64,000 bases of DNA from Gracilibacillus salinarum (GCF_022919575.1 NZ_CP095071.1:4226001-4290000), one strand, 5' to 3'. Counted from the stretch's first letter, positions 8,554 through 16,772 are shown. Numbers and translations: made by a program. The notes: generated from the sequence alone by a model not told the origin.

Positions 8554-9819
8554 TTGGATTTGTCTCAACAAATTAAAGCGTGTATTGATGGCAAACGAGA
8601 GCATTATACCACCCTGCTTCAACGAATGGTACAACAGCCCAGTACAGTAGGAAATGAACAAGGCGTGCAGACTATTGTCGCCGAAAAGTTACATGAATTA
8701 GGTTTAGAGGTTGATGTTTGGGAACCAGATTATCAGACACTTTCTCAAAATCCTTTTTTTAATTCCACTCGAAAAAGCTTTAAAGGAAGCCCGAATGTCG
8801 TTGGTGTATTACCTGGAACAGGAGGCGGTCATTCGATTATGTTGAATGGCCATATTGATGTCGTACCAGCTGGTGATTTGGATCCTTGGGATGATGATCC
8901 GTTTTCAGGAACGGTGAAAGATGGCAAATTATTTGGCCGTGGTGCTACCGATATGAAAGGGGGAAACCTGGCTTTAATTATAGCGATGGAAACAATAAAA
9001 GAAATGAATCTGACATTAAAGGGAGATATCGTTTTTTGTAGTGTGATTGAGGAAGAGTCTGGTGGCTCTGGAACGCTCTCTGTTATTGAAAAAGGATACA
9101 ACGCAGACGTTGCATTAATTCCGGAACCAAGCCAAATGAAAATTTTCCCTAAGCAACAAGGTTCGAATTGGTTTCGACTTAAGGTCAAGGGGATATCAGC
9201 GCATGGTGGTACGAGATATGAGGGAGTAAGTGCAATTGATAAAGGAGTAATTGTCTATCAGACACTTCTGGAATTAGAAAAAAAACGAAATGATCGTATC
9301 ACAGATCCTTTGTATGCAGACAATCCAATTCCAATTCCTTTAAATGTTGGCAGTTTTAAAGGTGGATACTTCCCTTCAGCAGTACCTGATCTTGTAGAAA
9401 TAGAGGGCAGGTATGGCATTGCTCCAGGAGAAACAATTGAAGAGGCGCGGCAAGAATTTGAAGATACTTTGGCCAATTTAGCAGATAAAGATCCGTGGTT
9501 TCAGAAGCATCCTGTTGAGGTGGAATGGTTTGGCTTACGTCTTCCTCCTGGTGACTGCCCTTTAAATCATGCCTTTATGGACGTTCTTAAGGGAACTTAT
9601 ACATCGATAAAAAAGGAAGAACCGGTCATCGCTGGTTCAACATGGGGAACGGATGGCGGACTGTTGACACAGGCAGGTAATATCCCGAGTGTTATTTTTG
9701 GACCGGGAACAACCAGTATGGCACACTTTGCAAATGAATATATTGAACTTGATAATATCTTTGAAACGGCTGAAATTATTACTCATGCAATCATTGAATG
9801 GTGTAATAAGGACAAATGA
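8554..9819 (+). CDS. M20-family deacylase (ArgE/DapE type, YlmB-like)
   Basis: 421 residues from TTG 8554. Metallopeptidase clan MH, M20 family: the metal-binding HID in LNGHIDVVPAGD, the bridging Asp in GRGATDMKGG, the catalytic EE in VIEEESGG and a C-terminal His in TTSMAHFANEY. It removes an acyl, formyl or acetyl group from an amine. Start choice: AAGGGGG (8539-8545) is 8 nt before TTG 8554, whereas ATG 8518 lies only 3 nt after its AAGGA and just beyond repeat R1; 12 extra residues would be added by the ATG. The closest named relative is formylaminopyrimidine deformylase YlmB, but the neighbouring aldehyde and TtuC-like dehydrogenases do not suggest thiamine salvage. An N-acyl amino acid or N-acetyl diamine substrate fits better with the aminotransferase operon opposite; that is inference. 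Confidence 0.85.
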   Translation: MDLSQQIKACIDGKREHYTTLLQRMVQQPSTVGNEQGVQTIVAEKLHELGLEVDVWEPDYQTLSQNPFFNSTRKSFKGSPNVVGVLPGTGGGHSIMLNGHIDVVPAGDLDPWDDDPFSGTVKDGKLFGRGATDMKGGNLALIIAMETIKEMNLTLKGDIVFCSVIEEESGGSGTLSVIEKGYNADVALIPEPSQMKIFPKQQGSNWFRLKVKGISAHGGTRYEGVSAIDKGVIVYQTLLELEKKRNDRITDPLYADNPIPIPLNVGSFKGGYFPSAVPDLVEIEGRYGIAPGETIEEARQEFEDTLANLADKDPWFQKHPVEVEWFGLRLPPGDCPLNHAFMDVLKGTYTSIKKEEPVIAGSTWGTDGGLLTQAGNIPSVIFGPGTTSMAHFANEYIELDNIFETAEIITHAIIEWCNKDK

Positions 9820-9835
9820 AAATAAGGTGGTGCTA

Positions 9836-11263
9836 ATGATGAATGGATTAAATTATATAAACGGCGAATGGATCGGTCAAGAACTCGAACAGAAGAATAT
9901 TTACAATCCTGCTAATGGAGAAGTCGTTGGAACTATACCAATAGCGGGTGTGAAAGAAACAAGTGTAGCGATTGACGCAGCTGCAGCATCTTTTAAAAGC
10001 TGGTCCGAAACGACTGTGTATGAGCGAAATCGATTACTGAAGGATTGGGCAAAGCTGATTATCGATCAAAAAGAAGAGATTGCCAGAGTTATGACATTAG
10101 AAATGGGTAAACCATTAGCAGAATCTCGCGGTGAGATCGATTATGCGTTGTCTTATATTGACTGGTATGCAGAAGAGGCAAAGCGAATTTACGGAGAAGT
10201 GATTCCTTCTCATAAGCCCAATAATAGAATGCAAGTTTGGAAGAAACCGGTTGGTGTTGTTGCAGCCATTACCCCGTGGAACTTCCCGGCTGCCATGCTG
10301 ACAAGAAAGATGGCTCCGGCTTTTGCTGCTGGATGTACTGTCGTTGTAAAGCCATCCGGAGAAACACCCTTAACCGCAATCAAATTAGTTGAACTTTGTC
10401 ATCAGGCGGGTTTTCCAACCGGTGTTGTCAATATTGTTACCGGTTCATCCACTGAAATTGGTGGAGAGCTGATGGGTAATGCCAAAGTGAAGAAAGTGAC
10501 ATTTACCGGTTCCACTGCCGTAGGAAAAAAATTGATGGAGCAAGGTGCCAAGCAGTTGAAGCGATTATCGCTAGAGCTTGGAGGGCATGCTCCTATCGTT
10601 ATTTTAGATGATGCAGATATCGATAAAGCAGTGGAAGGAACGATGGCGTCGAAGTTCAGGAATGCCGGGCAGACATGTGTTTGCGGGAATAGAATCTATG
10701 TGCAAGAAGGAATCTATGAAGCTTTTATCGAACGTTTTGCCGAAAAAGTAAAAGGTATGAAGCTCGGAAATGGATTGAATAGTGAGACAGATATTGGCCC
10801 ATTAATTAATCAGGCGGCAGTTGAAAAAGTAGAAGAGCATGTTACCGATGCGGTGTCGAAAGGGGCTAGAGTAGTGGTTGGTGGTAACCGGGATGCTTCG
10901 GCAGGTGACAATTATTATGCACCAACCGTTTTGAAAGATGTTAATGCTAACATGATCGTCATGAAGGAAGAAACATTTGGTCCAGTTGCTCCAATTCAAA
11001 AGGTGAGAACAGATGAGGAAGCCATACAATTAGCAAATGATACGCCTTATGGATTAGCAGCATATGTGTTTACCGAAAACTTAAGCAGAGGTATGAGGCT
11101 GATCGGGAGCCTTGATTACGGTGTGGTCGGCTGGAATGAAGGGATTGTCTCTGCTGCACAAGCTCCTTTTGGGGGAATGAAGGAAAGTGGAGTTGGCAGA
11201 GAAGGTGGCCATCAAGGGATTGAAGACTTCTTGGAAAAGCAATATGTATCGATTGGTATATGA
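9836..11263 (+). CDS. NAD(P)-dependent aldehyde dehydrogenase, succinate-semialdehyde dehydrogenase (GabD-like)
   Basis: 475 residues, full-length ALDH superfamily. Catalytic Cys281 in NAGQTCVC and general base Glu247 in LELGG; cofactor motifs PWNFP and KPSGETP; the best family fit is GabD/succinate-semialdehyde dehydrogenase. ATG 9836 (or 9839) follows AAGGTGG (9823-9829). An upstream in-frame ATG at 9689 would lie inside the deacylase gene and is rejected. It begins 17 bp after the deacylase stop, so the two are co-transcribed. It would oxidise a semialdehyde such as one produced by the YhxA-like aminotransferases to the acid. Exact aldehyde unproven. Confidence 0.93.
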   Translation: MMNGLNYINGEWIGQELEQKNIYNPANGEVVGTIPIAGVKETSVAIDAAAASFKSWSETTVYERNRLLKDWAKLIIDQKEEIARVMTLEMGKPLAESRGEIDYALSYIDWYAEEAKRIYGEVIPSHKPNNRMQVWKKPVGVVAAITPWNFPAAMLTRKMAPAFAAGCTVVVKPSGETPLTAIKLVELCHQAGFPTGVVNIVTGSSTEIGGELMGNAKVKKVTFTGSTAVGKKLMEQGAKQLKRLSLELGGHAPIVILDDADIDKAVEGTMASKFRNAGQTCVCGNRIYVQEGIYEAFIERFAEKVKGMKLGNGLNSETDIGPLINQAAVEKVEEHVTDAVSKGARVVVGGNRDASAGDNYYAPTVLKDVNANMIVMKEETFGPVAPIQKVRTDEEAIQLANDTPYGLAAYVFTENLSRGMRLIGSLDYGVVGWNEGIVSAAQAPFGGMKESGVGREGGHQGIEDFLEKQYVSIGI

Positions 11264-11413
11264 TCTAACAACACTTAGCTAAAATTAGAAAACATTGAGC
11301 GCTAAGTTGATGTATTACTAATATATATTCATAAGTGCAAAGTTTCTGTAGAAGGATAATGCAAGTCTTGAGAGATTCTAACTATCCACATTTTTTAAAA
11401 AAGAAGGTGCCTT

Positions 11414-12475
11414 ATGGTTACACATGATATTGCTGTCATTCCTGGCGATGGAATCGGAAAAGAGGTAGTCCCGGTATCACTGGATTTGTTAAATGTATTA
11501 GCGGATATCCATGGTGGTATTACCTTTCAGTTTACGGAATATCCATGGGGGTGTGATTATCATCTAGCACATGGACAAATGATGCCTAAGAACGGTATGG
11601 AACAATTAAAACAGCACGAGCAGATTTTTTTAGGTGCAGTAGGTGATCAAAATCTCGTTCCAGACCATATCTCTTTATGGGGATTATTAATAAAAATCAG
11701 GCGCGAGTGTGAACAGGTAATAAATTTACGTCCAGTAAAATATCTCGAAGGTGTATCATCTCCCCTAGCCAATCCGAATGATTTTGATTTTATGGTTGTT
11801 CGTGAAAATAGTGAGGGTGAATACAGTGAGATCGGAGGGACCATGCACAGCGGTCCCGATGAAGTAGCCGTTCAAAATGCAATATTCACCAGGAAAGCAG
11901 TAGAACGGACGATCAGATATGCATGTGCCCTGGCTGAAGAGCGAAATCAAAAAGTGACAAGTGCCACCAAATCTAACGGAATCGTTTATAGTATGCCTTT
12001 TTGGGATAAAATCCTTGCGGAAGTAGGAGAAGATTATCCAAAGGTTGAAAAGCAGTCACAGCATATTGATGCATTGTCGGCCTTCTTAGTAACAAAACCG
12101 AGCAGCTTTGATGTGATTGTTGGCAGTAATTTATTTGGAGATATATTGACAGATATCGGAGCAGCGATAATGGGAAGTATAGGGATTGCACCGGCAGCAA
12201 ACATTAATCTGGACGGGAAATATCCTTCCATGTTTGAGCCGGTCCATGGCTCAGCTCCTGATATTGCAGGGAAAGGGATTGCAAATCCAATCGGGCAACT
12301 GTGGTCGGCAAAGATGATGCTCGATCATATTGATTATCCGGAACTCGCCTCTTTATTATTCGACGCTATGGCAAACACCATTGCATCGGGAATTAAAACG
12401 CCTGATTTAGGTGGGAAGCACAGCACAGAAGAAGTGGTAGATGAAATACACAAAAGACTATTGGCAAATGCATGA
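11414..12475 (+). CDS. Tartrate/D-malate dehydrogenase (TtuC/YcsA-like beta-decarboxylating dehydrogenase)
   Basis: 353 residues of the isocitrate/isopropylmalate dehydrogenase family. The HISLWGLLIKIRRECEQVIN segment and the NLRPVKYLEG block are characteristic of the TtuC branch (tartrate, D-malate and meso-tartrate oxidative decarboxylation, NAD and Mg/Mn dependent), as in B. subtilis YcsA, which has nearly the same length. Metal-binding Asp residues lie in GSNLFGDILTDIGAA and the adenosine loop is EPVHGSAPDIAGKGIANP. AGAAGGTG precedes ATG 11414. The gap of 150 bp from the aldehyde dehydrogenase contains a weak hairpin, so it may be a partly independent cistron. It could turn a hydroxy-dicarboxylate from this catabolic cluster into pyruvate or oxaloacetate. 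Confidence 0.92.
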   Translation: MVTHDIAVIPGDGIGKEVVPVSLDLLNVLADIHGGITFQFTEYPWGCDYHLAHGQMMPKNGMEQLKQHEQIFLGAVGDQNLVPDHISLWGLLIKIRRECEQVINLRPVKYLEGVSSPLANPNDFDFMVVRENSEGEYSEIGGTMHSGPDEVAVQNAIFTRKAVERTIRYACALAEERNQKVTSATKSNGIVYSMPFWDKILAEVGEDYPKVEKQSQHIDALSAFLVTKPSSFDVIVGSNLFGDILTDIGAAIMGSIGIAPAANINLDGKYPSMFEPVHGSAPDIAGKGIANPIGQLWSAKMMLDHIDYPELASLLFDAMANTIASGIKTPDLGGKHSTEEVVDEIHKRLLANA

Positions 12476-12531
12476 GGGAAAGGCTCTTATGGTACGGATT
12501 ATGTATGGTGGAATCTAAGTGTATCTGACAT

Positions 12532-12580
12532 AAAAAAACTAAGGCAACCGCTAAAAGAAGAGGCGGATGCCTTTGTTTTT
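12532..12580. terminator. Bidirectional terminator between ttuC-like gene and coat-like gene
   Basis: AAGGCAACCGC (12541-12551) pairs with GCGGATGCCTT (12562-12572). It is followed by TGTTTTT on the + strand and preceded by AAAAAAACT, giving a U-run for the minus transcript, so it serves both convergent genes. Confidence 0.8.
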
Positions 12581-12955
12581 CTAATAGTAAAAGTTTGGAT
12601 AGGGATACGGATAATAAGGATAGCCTGGATAATCTGCAGAATAAGGATATGAAGGATACGGGTATTGATACGGATAAGGATATGGTGCCGGATATGGTCC
12701 TGGTGAAGCCGCTGTCCCTAATAATAAACCCGTAGCTGCTCCTGCTGCGAAACCTAATGGATTAAAGGGATCGTTGTGTGGTGGATGTGGATGAGGTCCA
12801 TGTCCATGATCCGGTCCGTGACCGTGATGAGGGCCAGGTCCGTCTGGTCCATGTCCACCACCGTGATTGGGACCATGATGTGGACCACCTCCGCCACCAT
12901 GGTGAGGAGGGTTACGAAAATAACCTTGCTGAAATGATTGTATAGGGTAATTCAT
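12581..12955 (-). CDS. His/Gly/Pro-rich, Tyr/Pro-tailed protein, spore coat-like
   Basis: 124 residues from ATG 12955, which lies 7 nt after GAGGTGAT; a GTG three codons further upstream overlaps that ribosome site. Composition is extreme: a His-Gly-Pro-rich stretch (residues about 15-60, many HGP/HHG repeats), a short Ala/Gly-rich hydrophobic segment (GFAAGAATGLLLGTAA, about 68-83) and a tail made almost only of Pro-Tyr repeats. Such low-complexity proteins are common in Bacillus spore coats or crusts, where Tyr-rich tails may be crosslinked and His-rich segments may bind metal. No enzymatic domain. Convergent with the ttuC-like gene, monocistronic. Function inferred from composition only. 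Confidence 0.7.
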   Translation of the reverse strand: MNYPIQSFQQGYFRNPPHHGGGGGPHHGPNHGGGHGPDGPGPHHGHGPDHGHGPHPHPPHNDPFNPLGFAAGAATGLLLGTAASPGPYPAPYPYPYQYPYPSYPYSADYPGYPYYPYPYPNFYY

Positions 12956-13042
12956 ATATATCACCTCTTTGTAAATATGTTTCTTGATAGCATATGCCCA
13001 AATAGAAGGAAATGGACCAACATGCTATAAAAAACTCGAATT

Positions 13043-13192
13043 TACCACGGTGTTAACCGTCTGAAAGACTCTCGCTTCAAGCTTCGAGTATCAGAAAGAA
13101 ACTAAGTGGGAGTAAACAGACGCTAACACCCTGATAAGTTTCGCTAGCAATCAGTGGAGGTCAATCCCCCCCTGATTGCAGTCTCACTTTAA
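13043..13192 (+). repeat. Dispersed two-hairpin repeat R, copy R2
   Basis: Runs from ACCACGGTGTTAACCGTC to GTCTCACTTTAA. The second hairpin pairs AATCAG with CTGATT. It is flanked on the left by TTTAC, as R1 is. The ~250 bp that follow, up to 13443, hold no supportable gene. Confidence 0.85.
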
Positions 13193-13443
13193 CAAAGAGA
13201 AGTATATCTTACTTGCAGATTCATGCACAATAGAACGAATGGATTCTTCTCTTACGTTTTATCTGATCATTTCGAAAGGTTGTATACACAATAGCAGAGA
13301 CCCGGAAGTGTGCAACTTTAGAGTCTGCCAAAGCAGAATTACAGCACACAATTTGTGTCAAAATGACGCATTTCCAGTTTGCGTAATCTGCATTAAAGAC
13401 AGCTTCAGTATTTACTTAGGTCCAACTCGCTTCATTCCGGTTC

Positions 13444-14004
13444 TTAAGCAATACCGGCTGCCCAATCAGAAACAGTAACAACTTCTGCCTGCATCGGAAA
13501 GACTTTTTCGGTTAAGACACGGTGCACTTCTTTATCCCCATCCAGACAAGCATCAGACAATACTGTTAATTTGTAATCTTTGTCAGCTGCTTCTCTTAAT
13601 GTTGACAGGACTACACCGCTAGTTGCGATTCCTGAGAGAATTACATGTTGAATTCCCATCGACCGTAACAGTACTTCGAGGTCACTTCCGGAAAAAGCAC
13701 TTACTCTTCGCTTAGTGACAATTGCTTCTCCAGGTTCAGGGGCAATCGCTTCATGAATCTCGGTACCCTGATTAGAACCGGCTGTTGGATCCATTTGTTT
13801 TAACCGACCAAACATTTTATTGTGTTCACTTACCTCTAAGAAGTGATCTCGAAATGCGACACGTACAAATATAACTGGTATATCAGCTCTTCTTGCTGCA
13901 TCAATGGCCTGTTGGAATGGGAGTAGTGCTTCTGGGTCTGTTGCATAGCGAGAAATGATATTATTTTGCAAATCCATGGCGAGTAAAGCGGTTTGCTGGG
14001 ACAT
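13444..14004 (-). CDS. Isochorismatase-family hydrolase lacking the nucleophilic cysteine
   Basis: 186 residues, alpha/beta isochorismatase-like fold. The conserved Asp11 (LAMDLQN) and Lys98 (VTKRRVSAF) of the catalytic triad are present, but the third member, Cys in nicotinamidase and N-carbamoylsarcosine amidase, is Val131 in SGIATSGVVLST. EntB-type isochorismatases also lack Cys, and many actinobacterial and Bacillus homologues share the SGVVLST version, so this is a subfamily feature rather than a damaged gene. Start ATG 14004 follows AAAGGAGC. Monocistronic, next to the type I toxin locus. Amidase chemistry by thioester is unlikely; isochorismate-like or unknown vinyl-ether hydrolysis is possible. 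Confidence 0.85.
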   Translation of the reverse strand: MSQQTALLAMDLQNNIISRYATDPEALLPFQQAIDAARRADIPVIFVRVAFRDHFLEVSEHNKMFGRLKQMDPTAGSNQGTEIHEAIAPEPGEAIVTKRRVSAFSGSDLEVLLRSMGIQHVILSGIATSGVVLSTLREAADKDYKLTVLSDACLDGDKEVHRVLTEKVFPMQAEVVTVSDWAAGIA

Positions 14005-14101
14005 AAAAATTAGCTCCTTTTGAGAATGAAGTTCTATTTACATTATAAAGTTGATTGGATTTATTCACGAGTGATATGCATGGGAATGGAAAGAATGCAA
14101 G

Positions 14102-14130
14102 GTGACAAAATCGCTGCAAACTGTTATAAT
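14102..14130 (+). promoter_or_regulatory. Promoter of the antitoxin RNA
   Basis: GTGACA (14102-14107), a 17-bp spacer and a perfect TATAAT (14125-14130). Transcription would begin near 14137 and run through the region complementary to the 3' part of the toxin mRNA. Confidence 0.7.
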
Positions 14131-14136
14131 ATTGGT

Positions 14137-14272
14137 AAGATTAAAGTAAATAAAAAGCCACAGCGAACACTGTGGCTTTCGGATAAGCGGTTCCCCCAGA
14201 GAGGGTTCGGCTATCTTGCACGATAGACCTCACCTAGTCACTTGTCAGGGTAAATAGGGAGGTCTATTTTTT
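14137..14272 (+). ncRNA. Type I antitoxin RNA (antisense, RatA/SR4-like)
   Basis: Predicted RNA of about 136 nt from the promoter at 14102-14130 to a terminator whose stem ATAGACCTC (14223-14231) pairs with GAGGTCTAT (14259-14267), followed by six T. No coding capacity. It is fully complementary to the 3' end of the toxin mRNA, including the last codons and the downstream tail, the arrangement known for txpA/ratA and bsrG/SR4 in Bacillus. It would block or degrade the toxin transcript. The hairpin AAAGCCACAG/CTGTGGCTTT at 14153-14181 lies near its 5' end and doubles as terminator of the toxin mRNA on the opposite strand. Prediction from sequence only. Confidence 0.7.
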
Positions 14273-14365
14273 ATTGATTATCGAAACAATCAAAGCGAGT
14301 AATGCGATAAGCATTGTGCCGAATGAAAAAAGCACCATAAAGCTCTCATACATACTCAGTGGCAT
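14264..14365 (-). CDS. Small membrane toxin of a type I toxin-antitoxin system (Hol_Tox / TxpA-BsrG-like)
   Basis: 33 codons: begins MPLSMYESFMVLFSFG and ends with a hydrophobic helix followed by INKK. The MP(L/M)S.YE....M..FG start, a single membrane helix and a basic tail are the hallmark of the putative holin-like toxin family (TxpA, BsrG, BsrE type). Such peptides insert in the cytoplasmic membrane and stop growth when unrepressed. A strong AAAGGGGGTG ribosome site abuts the ATG and is partly buried in a stem (CCCC 14376-14380 region with GGGG), which typically limits translation. A TATAAT box with extended TG lies upstream. Convergent antitoxin RNA overlaps its 3' end. It is too short for ordinary gene calling. 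Confidence 0.85.
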   Translation of the reverse strand: MPLSMYESFMVLFSFGTMLIALLALIVSIINKK

Positions 14366-14422
14366 CACCCCCTTTCAACGGGGATTAGCCGACTTCTCCC
14401 TAATAGAACATTATCCACCTCA

Positions 14423-14431
14423 ATTATAACA
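14423..14431 (-). promoter_or_regulatory. Extended -10 promoter of the toxin gene
   Basis: On the minus strand this reads TGTTATAAT: a perfect TATAAT (14428-14423) with the TGn extension. No good -35 is seen, which the extension may offset. The toxin mRNA would start near 14416 and end at the hairpin 14153-14181, about 270 nt. Confidence 0.6.
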
Positions 14432-14460
14432 AAAATAATTCGAACGTACATTCTTTTTTT

Positions 14461-14591
14461 GTCACGGTGCTAACCGTTTGTAAGACTCCCACTTCACGCT
14501 TCGAGTATCATAAAGAAGCTAAGTAGGAGTAAACAGCCGCTAACAATCAGTGGGGGGGCAAAAACCCCCACTGATCAAAGTCTCACTTTAT
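14461..14591 (+). repeat. Dispersed two-hairpin repeat R, copy R3
   Basis: Begins GTCACGGTGCTAACCG and ends GTCTCACTTTAT, with a deletion between the first and second hairpins. It lies immediately upstream of the toxin promoter. A further segment after its end (TAGGAAAAATTTAGCA and ACGCGACGTAA, 14597-14632) is echoed before array T1 (20048-20086). Confidence 0.82.
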
Positions 14592-14741
14592 GCGGTAGGA
14601 AAAATTTAGCAATAAAGAAACGCGACGTAATGTGGGTAATGAAAACAAGTCACCATCGCTATTTCTCATACTTACTTTAAGATTTAACACTCCCAGCTGA
14701 TTCTACATATACATAGTATGAATATGAAGGGGGATGACGGT

Positions 14742-15920
14742 ATGTATTCAGATGAATCGAATGCGCAAATGGATTCAAGTAAGGAAATAGAAAATCAAAG
14801 CAGTGAATTAGTCGAGAAAACAGCTCTTTCCCTCGACCAGCATCAGAACATAAATGTACTATTCGTTTATTATGTGCCGAGTGGAGGAGTAGAAACATTA
14901 AATCGTCAAAGATCGGCAGTACTTCAAGCACATCATATAAATCCACATTTTCTGTATTATGAAAAAAGGCGAGAACTTGTGAATGATCATGGCGCCCCAA
15001 CATACATTACCAAGGATGTGAATGACTTTAAAGAAATCCTGACAAAGAACCATTTCAGTGCTCTAGTTGTAACGTCAGACTTTGATATTCTGCCAGTCTT
15101 CCGTTCATTAGGTTTCCAAGGAAAGATAATTGTAGAAATTCAAGGCTACGGACCGAAAAGTGTAGCTAAATCGGTGCTTCAATCTGCTGTTCCGACTGTA
15201 ATGAAGCATGCTGACGCTTTTCTTACACCGAAAACACCTCATATCGTAGAATTGATCGAAGAATTCTATCCGACGGTTCCGGCATTTCATTTTAATAATT
15301 CATTTGATACGAAGCAATTTGGTTATGTACCTTCAAACGAAAAAGAGACACCCATTATTGCATGGATTGGCCGCATTGAAGATAATAAAAATTGGAGGGA
15401 ATTTCTGCGGATTGGCAAGCAGATGGTTCAACATAATGCTAATATACAGCTATATATGTATGAAGATCCCACGATTAGTACGCCAATAGAACGGAAGGCG
15501 TTTCGTGAAATGATAAAGAAATTGGATTTAGAAGATAGCCTTACCATACATGCCAATGTACCACACGAAAAAATGGCGGAGCATTTTTCAAAAATAGGAG
15601 ACTCTGGCGGCTTTTTATGCTCTACTTCAAAGGTAGAAGGTGCGCCATTGTCTATTTTGGAAGCAATGAGTTGTCGTTGCCCGGTCTTGACGACTGATTC
15701 TGATGGAGTAAAAAGCTCTGTCATTCATGATCAGACTGGAAAATATTATACGTTAGGAAATGTACCGGAAGCTGTGGAACAAGCAAAAGAACTGATGTCC
15801 AATCATCCATTAAGAAATACCATTATAAAAAATGCAATCAGTCATTTGCATACAAATTTCAGTCCAGCACGCTATGGTCAGAACTTTATTAAAATGTTGC
15901 ATGACTTAGGAGCAAAATGA
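14742..15920 (+). CDS. Glycosyltransferase family 4 (GT-B fold)
   Basis: 392 residues. ATG 14742 is preferred over ATG 14718 because GGGGGATG lies at proper distance before it. After a polar N-terminus of about 25 residues comes a GT-B fold: an N-terminal Rossmann lobe (VLFVYYVPSGGVETL) and a C-terminal nucleotide-sugar lobe with PIIAWIGRIEDNKNWREFL and the donor-binding EGAPLSILEAMSCRCPVLTTDSDG segment (E-X7-E type). It transfers a sugar from a nucleotide donor to a growing glycan, presumably surface polysaccharide or teichoic acid. It stands alone on the + strand with its own terminator and is followed by convergent polysaccharide genes. Donor and acceptor unknown. Confidence 0.85.
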   Translation: MYSDESNAQMDSSKEIENQSSELVEKTALSLDQHQNINVLFVYYVPSGGVETLNRQRSAVLQAHHINPHFLYYEKRRELVNDHGAPTYITKDVNDFKEILTKNHFSALVVTSDFDILPVFRSLGFQGKIIVEIQGYGPKSVAKSVLQSAVPTVMKHADAFLTPKTPHIVELIEEFYPTVPAFHFNNSFDTKQFGYVPSNEKETPIIAWIGRIEDNKNWREFLRIGKQMVQHNANIQLYMYEDPTISTPIERKAFREMIKKLDLEDSLTIHANVPHEKMAEHFSKIGDSGGFLCSTSKVEGAPLSILEAMSCRCPVLTTDSDGVKSSVIHDQTGKYYTLGNVPEAVEQAKELMSNHPLRNTIIKNAISHLHTNFSPARYGQNFIKMLHDLGAK

Positions 15921-15953
15921 AACAAAACCGGAACGCAAAGTTCCGGTTTTGTT
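15921..15953. terminator. Intrinsic terminator between convergent genes
   Basis: AACAAAACCGGAAC pairs with GTTCCGGTTTTGTT around a 5-nt loop. T-runs on both strands suit both the glycosyltransferase and the convergent sulfotransferase transcript. Confidence 0.8.
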
Positions 15954-15977
15954 AAATTGGACTGATGTGGTTTAATT

Positions 15978-16733
15978 TTATATTGTATAGCCGAATGTCT
16001 GAAAGTCTTTCGCATATAAGCTAGCAACTAATTGCTTGGCTTCTTCATCATAAAATTGATCATATTTCGGTATGTTATTAAAATCTTTGATCGTGATAGG
16101 GACATCGGAAAAATGAATTCCCTTCGTTTCTTTCGTTATTTGTTTTATGTGATGAGGGGAACGAGTGATTTCTGACAGGGGAGAAGCGGTTAAGTTAAAC
16201 TGCTTTTCAATTAGCGTTATTTGTTGGTTGAACTCTTCCAGTTTAATGTAACGGTCAATAAAATGTTCTTCTCCATCGATATATTGTTCTGCAATGTGGT
16301 GATCGATTTTATCATTACTTATACCAATTTGTTTTACACGATACAAAAATTGTTTGAAGGATATTCCAGTACTTACCTCGGGAAAAACACTCTGACAAAT
16401 CTGATCATTTCCAATCATGCTTAAGAAGGAACTAACAGCTCTTTTGTATGGATCGCGAACCAGTTTATATACTTCTTTTTCACCTTTTAATAGATCTTTT
16501 CTTACCTTCTCTTTATAATCCTGTTGCTTGTAAAATTGATTTTCGCGATATTTATGGACCCATGGATCATAATCTAATGCAGTTTGCAGTAAACCAATAT
16601 GATAAAAATACCATTTGATCAAAGAGGTACAACCTCCTTTAGGAGTCCAAAAAAATATTAATGGAAATCCTTCATCGTATAACGGTGGTGGCCAACTCAT
16701 TAATCCGTCAATGTATTGTTTTTTATCTTGCAA
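15978..16733 (-). CDS. Sulfotransferase-family protein (carbohydrate type)
   Basis: 251 residues. Two PAPS-binding signatures are visible: the 5'-phosphosulfate loop PKGGCTSL at 31-38 and the 3'-phosphate block VRDPYKRAVSSFLS at 92-105. These match the Sulfotransfer_2 / carbohydrate sulfotransferase group, which moves sulfate from PAPS to a sugar hydroxyl. TTG 16733 is taken as start because GAGGTG lies about 8 nt upstream and no ATG is near. It is last in a minus-strand run with a GT2 glycosyltransferase and a nucleotide-sugar epimerase, so a sulfated surface glycan is a reasonable inference. Such enzymes are uncommon in Bacillaceae, which makes horizontal transfer of this cluster plausible. 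Confidence 0.8.
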   Translation of the reverse strand: MQDKKQYIDGLMSWPPPLYDEGFPLIFFWTPKGGCTSLIKWYFYHIGLLQTALDYDPWVHKYRENQFYKQQDYKEKVRKDLLKGEKEVYKLVRDPYKRAVSSFLSMIGNDQICQSVFPEVSTGISFKQFLYRVKQIGISNDKIDHHIAEQYIDGEEHFIDRYIKLEEFNQQITLIEKQFNLTASPLSEITRSPHHIKQITKETKGIHFSDVPITIKDFNNIPKYDQFYDEEAKQLVASLYAKDFQTFGYTI

Positions 16734-16772
16734 TTGATTACACCTCTATTCTATTTCACGACGAAGCAAATA

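Noticed and set aside
12581..12955. Metal-chaperone or prion-like interpretation of the His-rich protein
   Set aside because: Composition alone cannot support it; a coat-type role is the more modest reading in a spore former.
13176..13478. 100-codon + strand ORF
   Set aside because: It starts inside repeat R2, has no ribosome site, no family features, and overlaps the end of the isochorismatase gene on the other strand.
14020..14226. 68-codon + strand ORF before the antitoxin RNA terminator
   Set aside because: It crosses the antitoxin promoter and hairpins; composition does not look protein-like and the RNA explanation is stronger.
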